Below, piece after piece: positions 36,126 to 44,754 of a stretch of DNA of 64,000 bases (its first letter is position 1; every line of letters starts with the position of its first letter). The notes under the pieces are model-generated. The model saw only the letters and a list, made by a program, of their open reading frames with translations, was not told the DNA's origin and did no database searches. A program made the translations under genes and the position numbers. The DNA is from Flavivirga sp. 57AJ16. GTDB lineage: Bacteria > Bacteroidota > Bacteroidia > Flavobacteriales > Flavobacteriaceae. The stretch lies in contig NZ_JAQZAT010000009.1 in assembly GCF_028736925.1 (NCBI RefSeq), forward strand, positions 62,001-126,000, read 5' to 3'.

Positions 36126-37220
36126 TTAGGCTAAACTAGGTTTTTCTCCTAATGTTTTTAGTTGGTTGTAATGCTCATAAATAGCTTTCCAAATAGTATC
36201 GTACTCGTTATAAGGCAAACTAAATTCTTTTGCGGTTTTTTTAACGATCTTTGCTATATTATTATAATGAATATGGCTAATTTGAGCAAATAAGTGATGC
36301 TCGACCTGTCGGTTTAATCCACCAGTATAGAATTCCACTAGCCAACTTTTGGGTGAAAAATTTGATGTTGTAAATAATTGATGAATGGCCCAGGTATTTT
36401 TCATGCTGCCATTTTCATCCGGTAAAGGCATTTCTGTATTGGGCATAACATGTGCCAATTGGAAAATAACACTTAGAATAATTCCAGCGGTATAATGCAT
36501 AATGAAAAATCCTATTAAGACTTGCCACCAGGTAAAACCTAAAGCCAATGGTAAAATAACCCAAATAGCATAATATATAATTTTACCAATAATTAATTTA
36601 GTCCATTGCGTTGCCGGGTTAGGGAACTTGCCATAAGAAAGTTTCCTTTTTAAGTACAAAAATGTTTGTTTGAAATCTGTTGTGATGGCCCAATTTACCG
36701 TTAATAAGCCATATAAAAAGAAGGCATAATATTTTTGGTATTTATGAATTTTAAGCCATTTAGTATGTTTTGAAAAACGGATGATTCTCCCAGCGTCAAT
36801 ATCTTCATCATGTCCTTGTATGTTCGTATAGGTATGGTGCAAAACATTATGCTGAACCTTCCAGTTATAATCATTTCCAGCTAAAATATAAATACTGCTT
36901 CCCATTAATTTATTGACCCATTTCTTGCTTGAAAAAGAACCGTGATTTGCATCGTGCATGACATTCATGCCAACACCAGCCATACCCACGCCTACTATCA
37001 TCATGAAAATAATTTGTACCCATCCAGGCAGATCAACTGTAAAAATCAATACAACCGGTACAATAAGTAACGAAAACATAACGATGGCTTTAGTGTACAA
37101 TTTCCAGTTTCCAGTGCGTTTTATATTATTGTCTTTAAAATAATCATTAACACGCCTGTTAAGTGTTTTAAAAAATTTAGCTGGATCTGTTCTTGAAAAG
37201 GTTAGTGCTTGTTTACTCAT
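36126..37220 (-). CDS. membrane fatty acid desaturase (delta-6/linoleoyl-CoA-type)
   Basis: A 364-residue di-iron desaturase. The three histidine boxes are complete: HDANHGS, HNVLHH and QVEHH (the last with Gln in the first place, as in front-end desaturases). Four membrane helices flank them (about 46-66, 70-90, 165-185, 220-250). No cytochrome b5 domain is fused. It introduces a double bond into acyl chains of membrane lipids and would serve cold adaptation. It precedes the aminotransferase on the same strand; a functional link is not evident. Confidence 0.93.
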   Translation of the reverse strand: MSKQALTFSRTDPAKFFKTLNRRVNDYFKDNNIKRTGNWKLYTKAIVMFSLLIVPVVLIFTVDLPGWVQIIFMMIVGVGMAGVGMNVMHDANHGSFSSKKWVNKLMGSSIYILAGNDYNWKVQHNVLHHTYTNIQGHDEDIDAGRIIRFSKHTKWLKIHKYQKYYAFFLYGLLTVNWAITTDFKQTFLYLKRKLSYGKFPNPATQWTKLIIGKIIYYAIWVILPLALGFTWWQVLIGFFIMHYTAGIILSVIFQLAHVMPNTEMPLPDENGSMKNTWAIHQLFTTSNFSPKSWLVEFYTGGLNRQVEHHLFAQISHIHYNNIAKIVKKTAKEFSLPYNEYDTIWKAIYEHYNQLKTLGEKPSLA

Positions 37221-37362
37221 GCTATTAATTTAAAATATAAGAAGGAATAAATTCCAATTATTATATAGGGCACAAAGATAAGTATAAACGAACTTAAGTA
37301 ATAACGTTTTTTTATAAAAATATGTGTTTAAAAAGTATATTTTTGTTGAAAATTTAACACTT

Positions 37363-37992
37363 ATGGAGCTAGTTTTAAAATATTTTCCAGAGCTAACAGA
37401 CGACCAGATTTTACGGTTTAGAAAGTTGGAAACCCTTTATCAAGATTGGAATTTAAAGATTAATGTGGTGTCTCGTAAAGATATTGATGAGCTTTATTTG
37501 CGTCATGTGTTGCATTCTTTGGCTATAGCAAAAGTTTTAAAGTTTAAAGCAGGGAGCAGCATTCTGGATGTTGGTACCGGTGGTGGATTTCCTGGAGTTC
37601 CTTTAGCTATTTTGTTCCCGGAATGTTCTTTTCATTTGGTTGATAGCATTGCCAAAAAATTAAAAGTTGTAGATGAGGTCGTTATAGGTTTGGGGTTAAC
37701 CAATGTAAAAACGACACATAGCCGTGTCGAGGAAATTAAGGATACCTACGATTTTGTTGTAAGTCGTGCTGTGGCTGCTATGCCAACCTTTGTGCATTGG
37801 GTAAAAGGTAAGATTGCCAAAGAACAAAAGCATGATCTTAGAAATGGCATTTTATACTTAAAGGGAGGGGATTTAAGCGAGGAACTTCAAGACTATAAAA
37901 CAACAACAATATATAACATAAGCGATTTTTATAACGAAGATTTTTTTGAAACTAAGAAAGTGGTACACTTACCGCTAAAATTTAGAAGATAG
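37363..37992 (+). CDS. rsmG: 16S rRNA m7G527 methyltransferase
   Basis: A 209-residue RsmG enzyme that methylates G527 of 16S rRNA with SAM. Motifs: LYQDWNLKINVVSRKDIDELYLRHVLHSL is the family beginning, then ILDVGTGGGFPGVPLAI (SAM binding), FHLVDSIAKKLKVV and VVSRAVAAMPTFVHW. The ATG at 37363 gives MELVLKYFPEL, in keeping with the family; the frame from 37324 adds 13 residues. It is divergent from the desaturase, and its stop is five bases from the stop of the TPR gene. Confidence 0.95.
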   Translation: MELVLKYFPELTDDQILRFRKLETLYQDWNLKINVVSRKDIDELYLRHVLHSLAIAKVLKFKAGSSILDVGTGGGFPGVPLAILFPECSFHLVDSIAKKLKVVDEVVIGLGLTNVKTTHSRVEEIKDTYDFVVSRAVAAMPTFVHWVKGKIAKEQKHDLRNGILYLKGGDLSEELQDYKTTTIYNISDFYNEDFFETKKVVHLPLKFRR

Positions 37993-37997
37993 TATTC

Positions 37998-38954
37998 TTA
38001 CAGTTTCAATAAAGGCGTCATATTATTGTTAAAATAGTAGTACTGATTTTGAAACCAGTAGGTGTTAGCAAACAAATCGAGGCTATCAATACTTTTTTCT
38101 GGAGATATTATCGACTTTGCTTTTTGTAAATTCAATTTAGCATTGGGAATGTCTCCCATTTTGTAATAGGCCAATGCCAAGCCAAGAAGGGCATCAAAAT
38201 CTTTGGCATCAAATTTCAATGCGGTAGAAAAATCAGAAATGGCGTTATTGTATTTGCCCAATAACAAATAGGAGGCACCTCTGTAAAAGTATGCAAACGT
38301 ATTATTTTTATTAATTCTTAATGAGGTCGATAAATCGGTATTAGCGTTTTGATAGGAATTAATATCCATATAAAACACGCCCCTATTATAAAAGTTATCG
38401 GCACTTGGTTCTGCTAAAATAGCTAGGGAATAATCTTCTAATGCTTTTTTATATTCTTTTAAGGCTTTATATGCAGAGGCTCTTAATAAATAAGTCTTTG
38501 GTTGGGTAGGCACTGCTTTTATGACCTTGCTAAAATCTTTTATGGCTTCTATATACTCTCCTAAATCATATTTTACACAGCCAAGGCTATATAAAGCGTC
38601 CATAAAGGTAGAATCCATTTCAAAAGCTTTACCATAATCACTTTTGGCACCAACAAAATCTTTTAAGCTATATCTGGAATTTCCTCTATTATAGTAGGTG
38701 TCGGCATCGGGATTCAATACAATTATCTTAGAGTAATCGACAATGGCACCATGATAGTCTCCTAAATCATTTTTTGCTATACCTCGATAAAAATAAGCAT
38801 CAAGATTTTTAGAATCTAACTCTAAAACTTTAGTAAAAAGAGCTATTTTTTCATTTAAATCGGTTTCTCTTACAGCTTTCCTGAAAAACTTATTGGATTG
38901 TGAAAAAGTTAATATTGGTAAAAATATTAACATTATTATGATAACTCTTTTCAT
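37998..38954 (-). CDS. TPR-repeat protein with signal peptide
   Basis: A 318-residue secreted or periplasmic protein: signal MKRVIIIMLIFLPILTFS, then about eight tetratricopeptide repeats from residue 22 to about 285, each with A..(Y/L)...G......A...(Y/F) spacing (AYFYRGIAKNDLGDYHGAIVDYSK is the clearest, repeated as YYNRGNSRYSLKDFVGAK and so on). TPRs mediate protein contacts; partner unknown. The C-terminal 35 residues have no repeat. The upstream spacer contains a 183-bp inverted-repeat element. Confidence 0.92.
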   Translation of the reverse strand: MKRVIIIMLIFLPILTFSQSNKFFRKAVRETDLNEKIALFTKVLELDSKNLDAYFYRGIAKNDLGDYHGAIVDYSKIIVLNPDADTYYNRGNSRYSLKDFVGAKSDYGKAFEMDSTFMDALYSLGCVKYDLGEYIEAIKDFSKVIKAVPTQPKTYLLRASAYKALKEYKKALEDYSLAILAEPSADNFYNRGVFYMDINSYQNANTDLSTSLRINKNNTFAYFYRGASYLLLGKYNNAISDFSTALKFDAKDFDALLGLALAYYKMGDIPNAKLNLQKAKSIISPEKSIDSLDLFANTYWFQNQYYYFNNNMTPLLKL

Positions 38955-39274
38955 GCTACGAGCAAGTATTTTGGGATAAAATTCTAAACATTAAAGTTAG
39001 TGATATTTTACATATATAATACCATTTTCACTTTAAAGTTACCCACTAAAATTTGTTCTTTTCCGTTTATGCTTCAAAATAAAACTTAAACGTAGCTAGG
39101 CTATGCTTGCTACCCAGTCAAGCTGAGCACTTGCTTTTCTTTTTTGCCTAAACAAAAAATAACTGTATTTTTTTTGAGTAACTTTAAAGTGAAAATGGTA
39201 TAACGTTTGCTTTTGCTTTTTAAGTATCAATAATTGATTAAGTTTAATGGTAGGAAAGCTAAAATGAATCTTTT
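38955..39274. other. 320-bp spacer containing an inverted-repeat element
   Basis: Most of it is the element at 39019-39201; the remainder is AT-rich with no gene. Confidence 0.6.
39019..39201. repeat. MITE-like element with perfect 24-bp inverted ends
   Basis: The left end ATACCATTTTCACTTTAAAG (continuing GTTAC) and the right end are perfect inverted repeats over 24 bases and enclose 135 bases. The interior has CGTAGCTAGGCTATGCTTGC and CCCAGTCAAGCTGAGCAC, which are shared with the elements at 22801-22972 and 11288-11385. There is no open frame, so any movement would need a transposase supplied from elsewhere. Confidence 0.75.
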
Positions 39275-40525
39275 TTATTGATTTTCAGCCAATAATAGAT
39301 TTGATTTCTTTTTTTGTAAATAGCTTTTTTCAAATTTGTTATTAACCATATTTATCGCATAGTCAATATGTTTAATGGCTTCTTTGGGGTTGTTTATAGC
39401 ACAATAGAAATCGGATAATGTTCCATGATATAAGTATGCTCTTTGAACAAAGTCTTCAGGTTTAATTTGATCAAGATATTTTTTGGATGTTTCGTAGTCT
39501 TTATTTTGTAGGCAAACAACTGCCATCGTTAACAGATGAATTGGCATGGGCTGAATGGTATGGAGACATTCGTACCAATGGAGTATTTTGCTCCAATTGG
39601 TATCTTCAAAACGAGGGGCGCGCAAATGCTCGGCAGCAATGGCAGCTTCATAATGATAACAGGAAAATATAGAGGTGTCCACAGCTTTATTCATCATAGT
39701 ATTTCCCAGTTTTATTAAAGGAGAATGCCATAGACTTCTATCTTGGGTTTTTAAATCTAGGAGTTCGTCATCAGCATTCGTTTTGGTTTCAATACGAGCC
39801 GAATGAAAACACATTAAAGCAAACAAGGCATACGCCTCAGGAGTGCGAGTGTGCTTATTTTTAAGAAGCATTTTGCATAAACGCATGGCTTCTCCGCATA
39901 ATTCTTTTCGTATAAGGGTATCTTTCCTATTGGAATGAAACCCCTCGTTAAAGATAAGATACAATACTTCCATGACACTTTCCAATCGCAAGGGTAATGA
40001 TTCCCCTTGAGGGATTTGGAATTTTAATTGAGATTGCTGTATGGCTTTTCGAGCACGGGTCAATCTTTTTTTTATACTATCTTCTTTGGTTAATAGGGCA
40101 GAAGCGATTTCTTTAATACTGAATCCTGAAACTGTTTTTAATGCAAATGAAATACGGTCTTTGGGATCTAATTTTGGATGACAGGCCGTAAAAATCATAC
40201 GAAGCTGCGAGTCTTCAATTTCGGTATCTAAAAAGAGGTCGTTTAGGGCAATGGTATGAGTACCGTGAATAATACTAGGGAGCTGTTTTTTTTCGGTATT
40301 AAGTTTTCTAAAAAGATCTATAACTCTATTTTTAGCCGCTTTGGTTAACCATGCTTCAGGATTATCAGGTTGTTTGACGCGCCAGGAAATGCTTGCTTTT
40401 ATAAAAGTATCTTGAATGGCATCTTCAATGATTTCAAGATGCGAAAGCCCGAAAATTCGAGTTAAAACAGAGACCATTTTTCCGCTATGATAGCGGAATA
40501 AATGGTCAATAAGTTTTGTTTCCAT
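39275..40525 (-). CDS. ECF sigma factor with C-terminal TPR-like extension (ECF42-like)
   Basis: A 416-residue RNA polymerase sigma factor. Region 2 (about 10-80: DAIQDTFIKASISW, NPEAWLTKAAKNRVIDLFRK) and region 4 (about 105-160: FALKTVSGFSIKEIASALLTKEDSIKKRLTRARKAI) are followed by a 240-residue helical extension of the DUF6596/TPR kind. This is the ECF42 group, in which the extension is required for activity and the sigma gene lies beside YCII/DGPF genes. Here the YCII gene is directly upstream and the two overlap by one base (TAATG). No anti-sigma factor is adjacent, as is usual for this group. Confidence 0.93.
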   Translation of the reverse strand: METKLIDHLFRYHSGKMVSVLTRIFGLSHLEIIEDAIQDTFIKASISWRVKQPDNPEAWLTKAAKNRVIDLFRKLNTEKKQLPSIIHGTHTIALNDLFLDTEIEDSQLRMIFTACHPKLDPKDRISFALKTVSGFSIKEIASALLTKEDSIKKRLTRARKAIQQSQLKFQIPQGESLPLRLESVMEVLYLIFNEGFHSNRKDTLIRKELCGEAMRLCKMLLKNKHTRTPEAYALFALMCFHSARIETKTNADDELLDLKTQDRSLWHSPLIKLGNTMMNKAVDTSIFSCYHYEAAIAAEHLRAPRFEDTNWSKILHWYECLHTIQPMPIHLLTMAVVCLQNKDYETSKKYLDQIKPEDFVQRAYLYHGTLSDFYCAINNPKEAIKHIDYAINMVNNKFEKSYLQKKKSNLLLAENQ

Positions 40526-40872
40526 TAGCGATCAAATACCATGATTTCACGAATTTCTACAGTACCACCAAGGTCATAATCAGGATAATCTTCAGCAATT
40601 TTTTGAACGGCATCAAAATCGGTAGTTTCAACAATGTAATAGCCGCCAACAATTTCCTTAACTTCTGCCGAAGTAAGATCTGTTACGGTTCTGTTTGCAC
40701 CAACAACACGACGGATGGCAGGGGTTAAAGCATTTCCCCCGCGAAGCACGCCCGCTTTTTCCATTTTGTCATTCCAAGCAAACCATTTGCCCATGCGGTT
40801 TTGAAGTTCTTCTGGAGATAAACCAAGATCGGTGTAATCGGCTCCAATGAAAATCATCATAAATTCTTTCAT
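40525..40872 (-). CDS. YCII/DGPF-domain protein
   Basis: A 115-residue dimeric ferredoxin-like alpha-beta protein of the YCII-related (DGPF) family: MKEFMMIFIGADYTDLGLSP, then WFAWNDKMEKAGVLRGGNAL and VGGYYIVETTDFDAVQKIAEDYP, ending with VEIREIM. Enzymatic roles are mostly unknown; in ECF42 loci these genes are the targets of the neighbouring sigma factor. Its stop codon shares one base with the sigma start, so the two are translated together. Confidence 0.93.
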   Translation of the reverse strand: MKEFMMIFIGADYTDLGLSPEELQNRMGKWFAWNDKMEKAGVLRGGNALTPAIRRVVGANRTVTDLTSAEVKEIVGGYYIVETTDFDAVQKIAEDYPDYDLGGTVEIREIMVFDR

Positions 40873-40939
40873 AATTATATGTTTTTAATCGTTTATATAC
40901 TTAAGACGTTTGTTGGATTAAAAAGGGGGACATTATTTT

Positions 40940-40970
40940 CAAATTTAATGAATTCCTGCGAAGGCAGGAA
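40940..40970. repeat. short intergenic hairpin
   Basis: AATTCCTGCGAAGGCAGGAAT-type palindrome (ATTCCTGC/GCAGGAAT), one of several CCTGC-hairpins between genes in the window. Confidence 0.4.
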
Positions 40971-41132
40971 TCTCTTAATTATTGATTTAACGTAAATGAT
41001 TAGAGCTGAAACATTTCAATTTTTATATAGGGTAGAAAATAGTTTGTTAAAATGTTCGTTTAACGTGTCTATGTAAAAAGATTAGCTATGTTAGTTTAGG
41101 CAATTAATTTCATACAACTAAATTGTATAGTT

Positions 41133-41999
41133 TTATTCTATAATGTAATCTTTGTTAAACTCATGCATTTTTTGATTATGATAATTTTTCAACCACAATA
41201 TTTTTTTTTCACTTCGCTTTAATTTCCCTTTTTTTAATTCAAAATCATTATCGACTTCTTGAAGAGAATTGATTTGCTCTTGAATTTTTTCAAGGTTTTT
41301 TGAAATTGTATTTTTATGTACTTCAATAAATTTATTTATAGTAAGTAAACTAAAAGGATTTTTTTTGGTTAAGGAAATGTTATGTTTTAAATAATCAATA
41401 TAGTAAATATCATTCTCGCATTTTTCTAAAAAAGAGGTTTCATTATAAATCGCTTTACAAAGAAAATCGAATGCTTTAATTAGTGGTTTGTTGTTTGTAA
41501 TGTTTTTACTTATCGCTATACGTGGGAAAACCGCAAATTTCGACTCTTGGATATAGGCATCTATTACACCTTCTCCTACGGCAAAGTTGTTTTCTACAAG
41601 GCAATATTTATTAGATACTCCGCCACGAATCAAAATGCTTTTATTAGACATACAATTATATATATACTCTTGAAGTCTATTAATAATAATAAAAAATGTG
41701 TTTGCAGAATGTAGTATTCTTTTTCCTTCAACTATTTCTTCATTAACTTCTTTGGGTAGATAATTTATTATAAGTGAATCTGATACTAAGGCTGTCTGGA
41801 TGTCATAATATTTGTATAAATCAAATTCTTGATTTTCATATATTTTCTTCTTTCCGTCATTATCCTGCTTGATAAAAATAGAAACATTACTTTGCATAAA
41901 TTTTATAAAATCTTTAGCTTCATTTTCATTGGTTATATTGCCGTTTATGTTTCCGTAGCCAAGCATATCGATAAATAATGTCCATTGTTCTAATTTCAT
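41133..41999 (-). CDS. class III nucleotidyl cyclase-like protein, 288 residues
   Basis: No family name is assigned, but the layout follows the class III nucleotidyl cyclase/GGDEF fold: LFIDMLGYG (Asp11, first metal ligand), VSDSLIINY (Asp74, second), RGGVSNKYCLVENNFAVGEG with VIDAYIQES (about 125-157), then FPRIAIS, equivalent to the RIGIHxG, Gxx(V)NxAxxLE and IxVS stations. Catalytic base-binding residues cannot be judged by eye. The rest (about 200-288) is a charged helical segment. It is isolated, very AT-rich and without a partner gene. Signalling or defence roles are possible but unproven. Confidence 0.7.
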   Translation of the reverse strand: MKLEQWTLFIDMLGYGNINGNITNENEAKDFIKFMQSNVSIFIKQDNDGKKKIYENQEFDLYKYYDIQTALVSDSLIINYLPKEVNEEIVEGKRILHSANTFFIIINRLQEYIYNCMSNKSILIRGGVSNKYCLVENNFAVGEGVIDAYIQESKFAVFPRIAISKNITNNKPLIKAFDFLCKAIYNETSFLEKCENDIYYIDYLKHNISLTKKNPFSLLTINKFIEVHKNTISKNLEKIQEQINSLQEVDNDFELKKGKLKRSEKKILWLKNYHNQKMHEFNKDYIIE

Positions 42000-42129
42000 A
42001 GAGGTTCGTTTTTTTTAATTACACACAACGACATGGTATAAAATCGTTTTAGTTTTTTATATCTGAAGCCAAGCAAAGCATGCTAATTTTTCTGACAAAG
42101 CCAACAATCTCAATTACATAAGTTTACAA

Positions 42130-42174
42130 AACAAAAAAGAGACTGTTCCAAAATTTCAGACAGTCTCTTTTTAT
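42130..42174. terminator. bidirectional intrinsic terminator
   Basis: A 13-pair stem AAAAAGAGACTGT/ACAGTCTCTTTTT with a 13-base loop. It is 75 bases past the pruA stop and may serve pruA; the cyclase-like gene is transcribed away from it. Confidence 0.75.
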
Positions 42175-42202
42175 ATGTTAAATTTAGGTTTCCCGATTAT
42201 GG

Positions 42203-42248
42203 GATTCCTGCCAAAGTTTATCTTGAGCGGAGTCGAAAGGCAGGAATA
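42203..42248. repeat. intergenic repeat inserted between pruA and its terminator
   Basis: ATTCCTGCC (42204-42212) and GGCAGGAAT (42239-42247) enclose TCTTGAGCGGAGTCGAAAG, a dispersed repeat core also seen inside nqrE at 52651-52676. Confidence 0.55.
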
Positions 42249-43877
42249 TTACTCACCCAAAAACGGATAACGGTAATCTGTTGGTGTAACAAACGTTTCT
42301 TTTATCATTCTAGGCGACACCCAACGTAATAAGTTTTGCGCGCTTCCTGCTTTATCGTTTGTTCCAGAAGCTCTGGCACCACCAAATGGTTGTTGTCCAA
42401 CCACAGCACCTGTTGGTTTATCATTAATATAGAAGTTTCCTGCAGCATTTTGTAACGCTTCCGTAGCCTGAGTGACTGCATACCTGTCTGTTGAAAGTAT
42501 GGCGCCAGTTAAAGCATATTCACTAGTCTCATCTACTAATTTTAAAGTGTCCGCATAAGCGTCATCTTCATATACGTAGATAGTAATTACAGGACCAAAC
42601 AACTCAGTACACATGGTTGTGTATTTTGGGTCTTTAGTAACGATAACAGTAGGCTCAATAAAATAGCCTTTGCTTTTGTCATGGTTTCCACCAACTATAA
42701 TTTCGGCATCTGCATCCGCTTTAGCCTGATCGATATACTTTGCCAATTTATCAAAAGAGCCTTCATGGATTACAGCCGTAATAAAGTTACTCATGTCTTC
42801 GGGGGATCCCATTTTAAAAGATTTTACATCTTCTATAACCATGTTTTTTACATCGCTCCATAAACTTTTTGGAATATAAGCTCTTGAAGCAGCGCTACAT
42901 TTCTGTCCCTGAAATTCAAAAGCACCACGTACAATAGCGGTAGCTACTTGTTTCGCGTTTGCTGATTTATGAGCAACAATAAAATCTTTACCTCCAGTTT
43001 CTCCAACAATTCTAGGATATGTTTTATAGTTGTGTATATTGTTTCCTATTTGTTTCCAAAGTTCTTTAAAAACAAAGGTAGAGCCAGTAAAGTGTAAACC
43101 AGAAAAATCCGGACTGGCCATAACAGTATTGGTTATCATGACCGGATCACCAAAAACAACATTGATAACGCCAGGAGGCACACCAGCTTCTTCAAAAATA
43201 TCCATAATTACTTTTGCAGAATATATTTGGCTATCACTTGGTTTCCAAACAACAACGTTACCCATTAAAGCCATACAAGCAGGTAAGTTTCCGGCAATGG
43301 CAGTAAAGTTAAAAGGAGTTACCGCATAAGTAAATCCTTCCAACGGTCTGTACTCAATTCTATTCCAGGCATCACTGGTACTTTCTGGTTGCTCCATATA
43401 AATGTCAGTCATAAACTGTACATTAAAGCGTAAGAAATCTATAAGCTCGCAAGCAGAATCAATTTCAGCTTGGTGAATTGTTTTGGATTGCGCTATCATG
43501 GTTGCAGCATTTATTTTAGCTCTATAAGGGCCGGCAATTAATTCGGCAGCCTTTAAGAAAATACCGGCACGCTGCTCCCATGGCATTTGAGACCAATTTT
43601 TTCTTGCCTCTAATGCGGTAGAGATGGCAGAATCAACATGTGATTTCTCGGCTAAATGATATGTGCCAACAATATGTTTGTGATCATGTGGAGGAGATAT
43701 GGTTCTAGTATTACCAGTTTCTACATCTTTTCCATTTATATATAATGGAACGTCAATTTTACTATTGAACATTTCTTTGTATGCTTTTAGTACTGCTTCT
43801 CGTTCAGGAGAACCAGGAGCATAACTTTTAACAGGTTCATTAATAGCTATTGGTACATTAAAAAAGCCTTTACCCAT
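42249..43877 (-). CDS. pruA: L-glutamate gamma-semialdehyde (1-pyrroline-5-carboxylate) dehydrogenase
   Basis: A 542-residue aldehyde dehydrogenase for the second step of proline catabolism, making glutamate with NAD+. The nucleotide-binding segment FTGSTFVFKELW, catalytic Glu in GETGGKDFIV and catalytic Cys in FQGQKCSAASRAY are in place, and the N-terminal extension KAYKEMFNSKIDVPLYINGKDV is that of stand-alone P5C dehydrogenases (PutA fusions are longer). Length normal. The promoter box TAAATTTG lies about 50 bases upstream. proB or putA genes are not in the window. Confidence 0.96.
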   Translation of the reverse strand: MGKGFFNVPIAINEPVKSYAPGSPEREAVLKAYKEMFNSKIDVPLYINGKDVETGNTRTISPPHDHKHIVGTYHLAEKSHVDSAISTALEARKNWSQMPWEQRAGIFLKAAELIAGPYRAKINAATMIAQSKTIHQAEIDSACELIDFLRFNVQFMTDIYMEQPESTSDAWNRIEYRPLEGFTYAVTPFNFTAIAGNLPACMALMGNVVVWKPSDSQIYSAKVIMDIFEEAGVPPGVINVVFGDPVMITNTVMASPDFSGLHFTGSTFVFKELWKQIGNNIHNYKTYPRIVGETGGKDFIVAHKSANAKQVATAIVRGAFEFQGQKCSAASRAYIPKSLWSDVKNMVIEDVKSFKMGSPEDMSNFITAVIHEGSFDKLAKYIDQAKADADAEIIVGGNHDKSKGYFIEPTVIVTKDPKYTTMCTELFGPVITIYVYEDDAYADTLKLVDETSEYALTGAILSTDRYAVTQATEALQNAAGNFYINDKPTGAVVGQQPFGGARASGTNDKAGSAQNLLRWVSPRMIKETFVTPTDYRYPFLGE

Positions 43878-43920
43878 GATTTTTGTGTTTTTTATTATTG
43901 AATTTTCATTAAATGTGGTG

Positions 43921-43928
43921 CAAATTTA
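43921..43928 (-). promoter_or_regulatory. -7 promoter box of pruA
   Basis: TAAATTTG followed by CACC on the minus strand matches TAnnTTTG; about 44 bases before the ATG. Confidence 0.5.
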
Positions 43929-44028
43929 CGAATTATTTAATAGCTGTACTCGTTAACGATGTTTAAAAAGAAGTTAAAATTTATTTATTTTTTGTAAGTT
44001 GCTAAACCGTATTTAGACTACTAATTTT

Positions 44029-44754
44029 ATGTGTACAGTAACAATTATTCCGAAGGCCAATAAGGGGTTTGTTCTGACTTCTAACAGAGATGAAGCTCCA
44101 GATAGGATATCGCTTGAACCAGACTTTTACATGACCAATGGTATTAAAACTTTATTTCCTAAAGATGAGGTGGCCGGTGGGACATGGATTGGTTTGAGTG
44201 ATAAAAATAGAGTGGTTTGTGTATTAAATGGTGGATTTATAGGGCATAAACGTAAATTAAACTACAGGAAAAGTAGGGGAATGGTTGCTAAAGATTTCAT
44301 GGTTGTTGATAATATAGAAGATACGATTGAAACTTATAATCTTCAAGACATAGAGCCGTTTACTATGATCATCATAGATTGGAATGCTGGTTTGAAATTT
44401 TATGAAATGGTTTGGGACGGAGAGCGTAAGCATTTTAAGCCATTGCCGCACGAACCAAGAATTTGGTCTTCTTCAACATTGTATTCCGAAGACATGAAGA
44501 AAGAAAGGTTGAGTTGGTTTGAGTCTTTTAAAGATGACAATGAATTAGGTGAAGCTTCTGTATTAAAATTCCATAGAACCGCAGGGGGGGATAATAAGGA
44601 TTTTGGTGTTATCATGGATCGAGGTTTTGTTAAAACGACCAGTATCACACAAGTCGTAAAAGAAGTTGGTTCTGTAAGGATGCACTATGAAAATCTTCAC
44701 AATAAAACCATGACAACTAAAACATGGAATCTACCACAAGTTGTAAATGGATAA
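44029..44754 (+). CDS. NRDE-family (TANGO2-like) protein
   Basis: A 241-residue protein with the N-terminal MCTVTIIP (Cys2 can serve as an N-terminal nucleophile after Met removal) and the signature LTSNRDEAPDR that names the NRDE family; GGTWIGLSDKNRVVCVLNG follows. The fold resembles Ntn hydrolases; eukaryotic TANGO2 is linked to heme or lipid handling, but bacterial substrates are unknown. Its last eight bases overlap the next gene, so translation is coupled, which makes a joint role with that gene likely. Confidence 0.88.
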   Translation: MCTVTIIPKANKGFVLTSNRDEAPDRISLEPDFYMTNGIKTLFPKDEVAGGTWIGLSDKNRVVCVLNGGFIGHKRKLNYRKSRGMVAKDFMVVDNIEDTIETYNLQDIEPFTMIIIDWNAGLKFYEMVWDGERKHFKPLPHEPRIWSSSTLYSEDMKKERLSWFESFKDDNELGEASVLKFHRTAGGDNKDFGVIMDRGFVKTTSITQVVKEVGSVRMHYENLHNKTMTTKTWNLPQVVNG

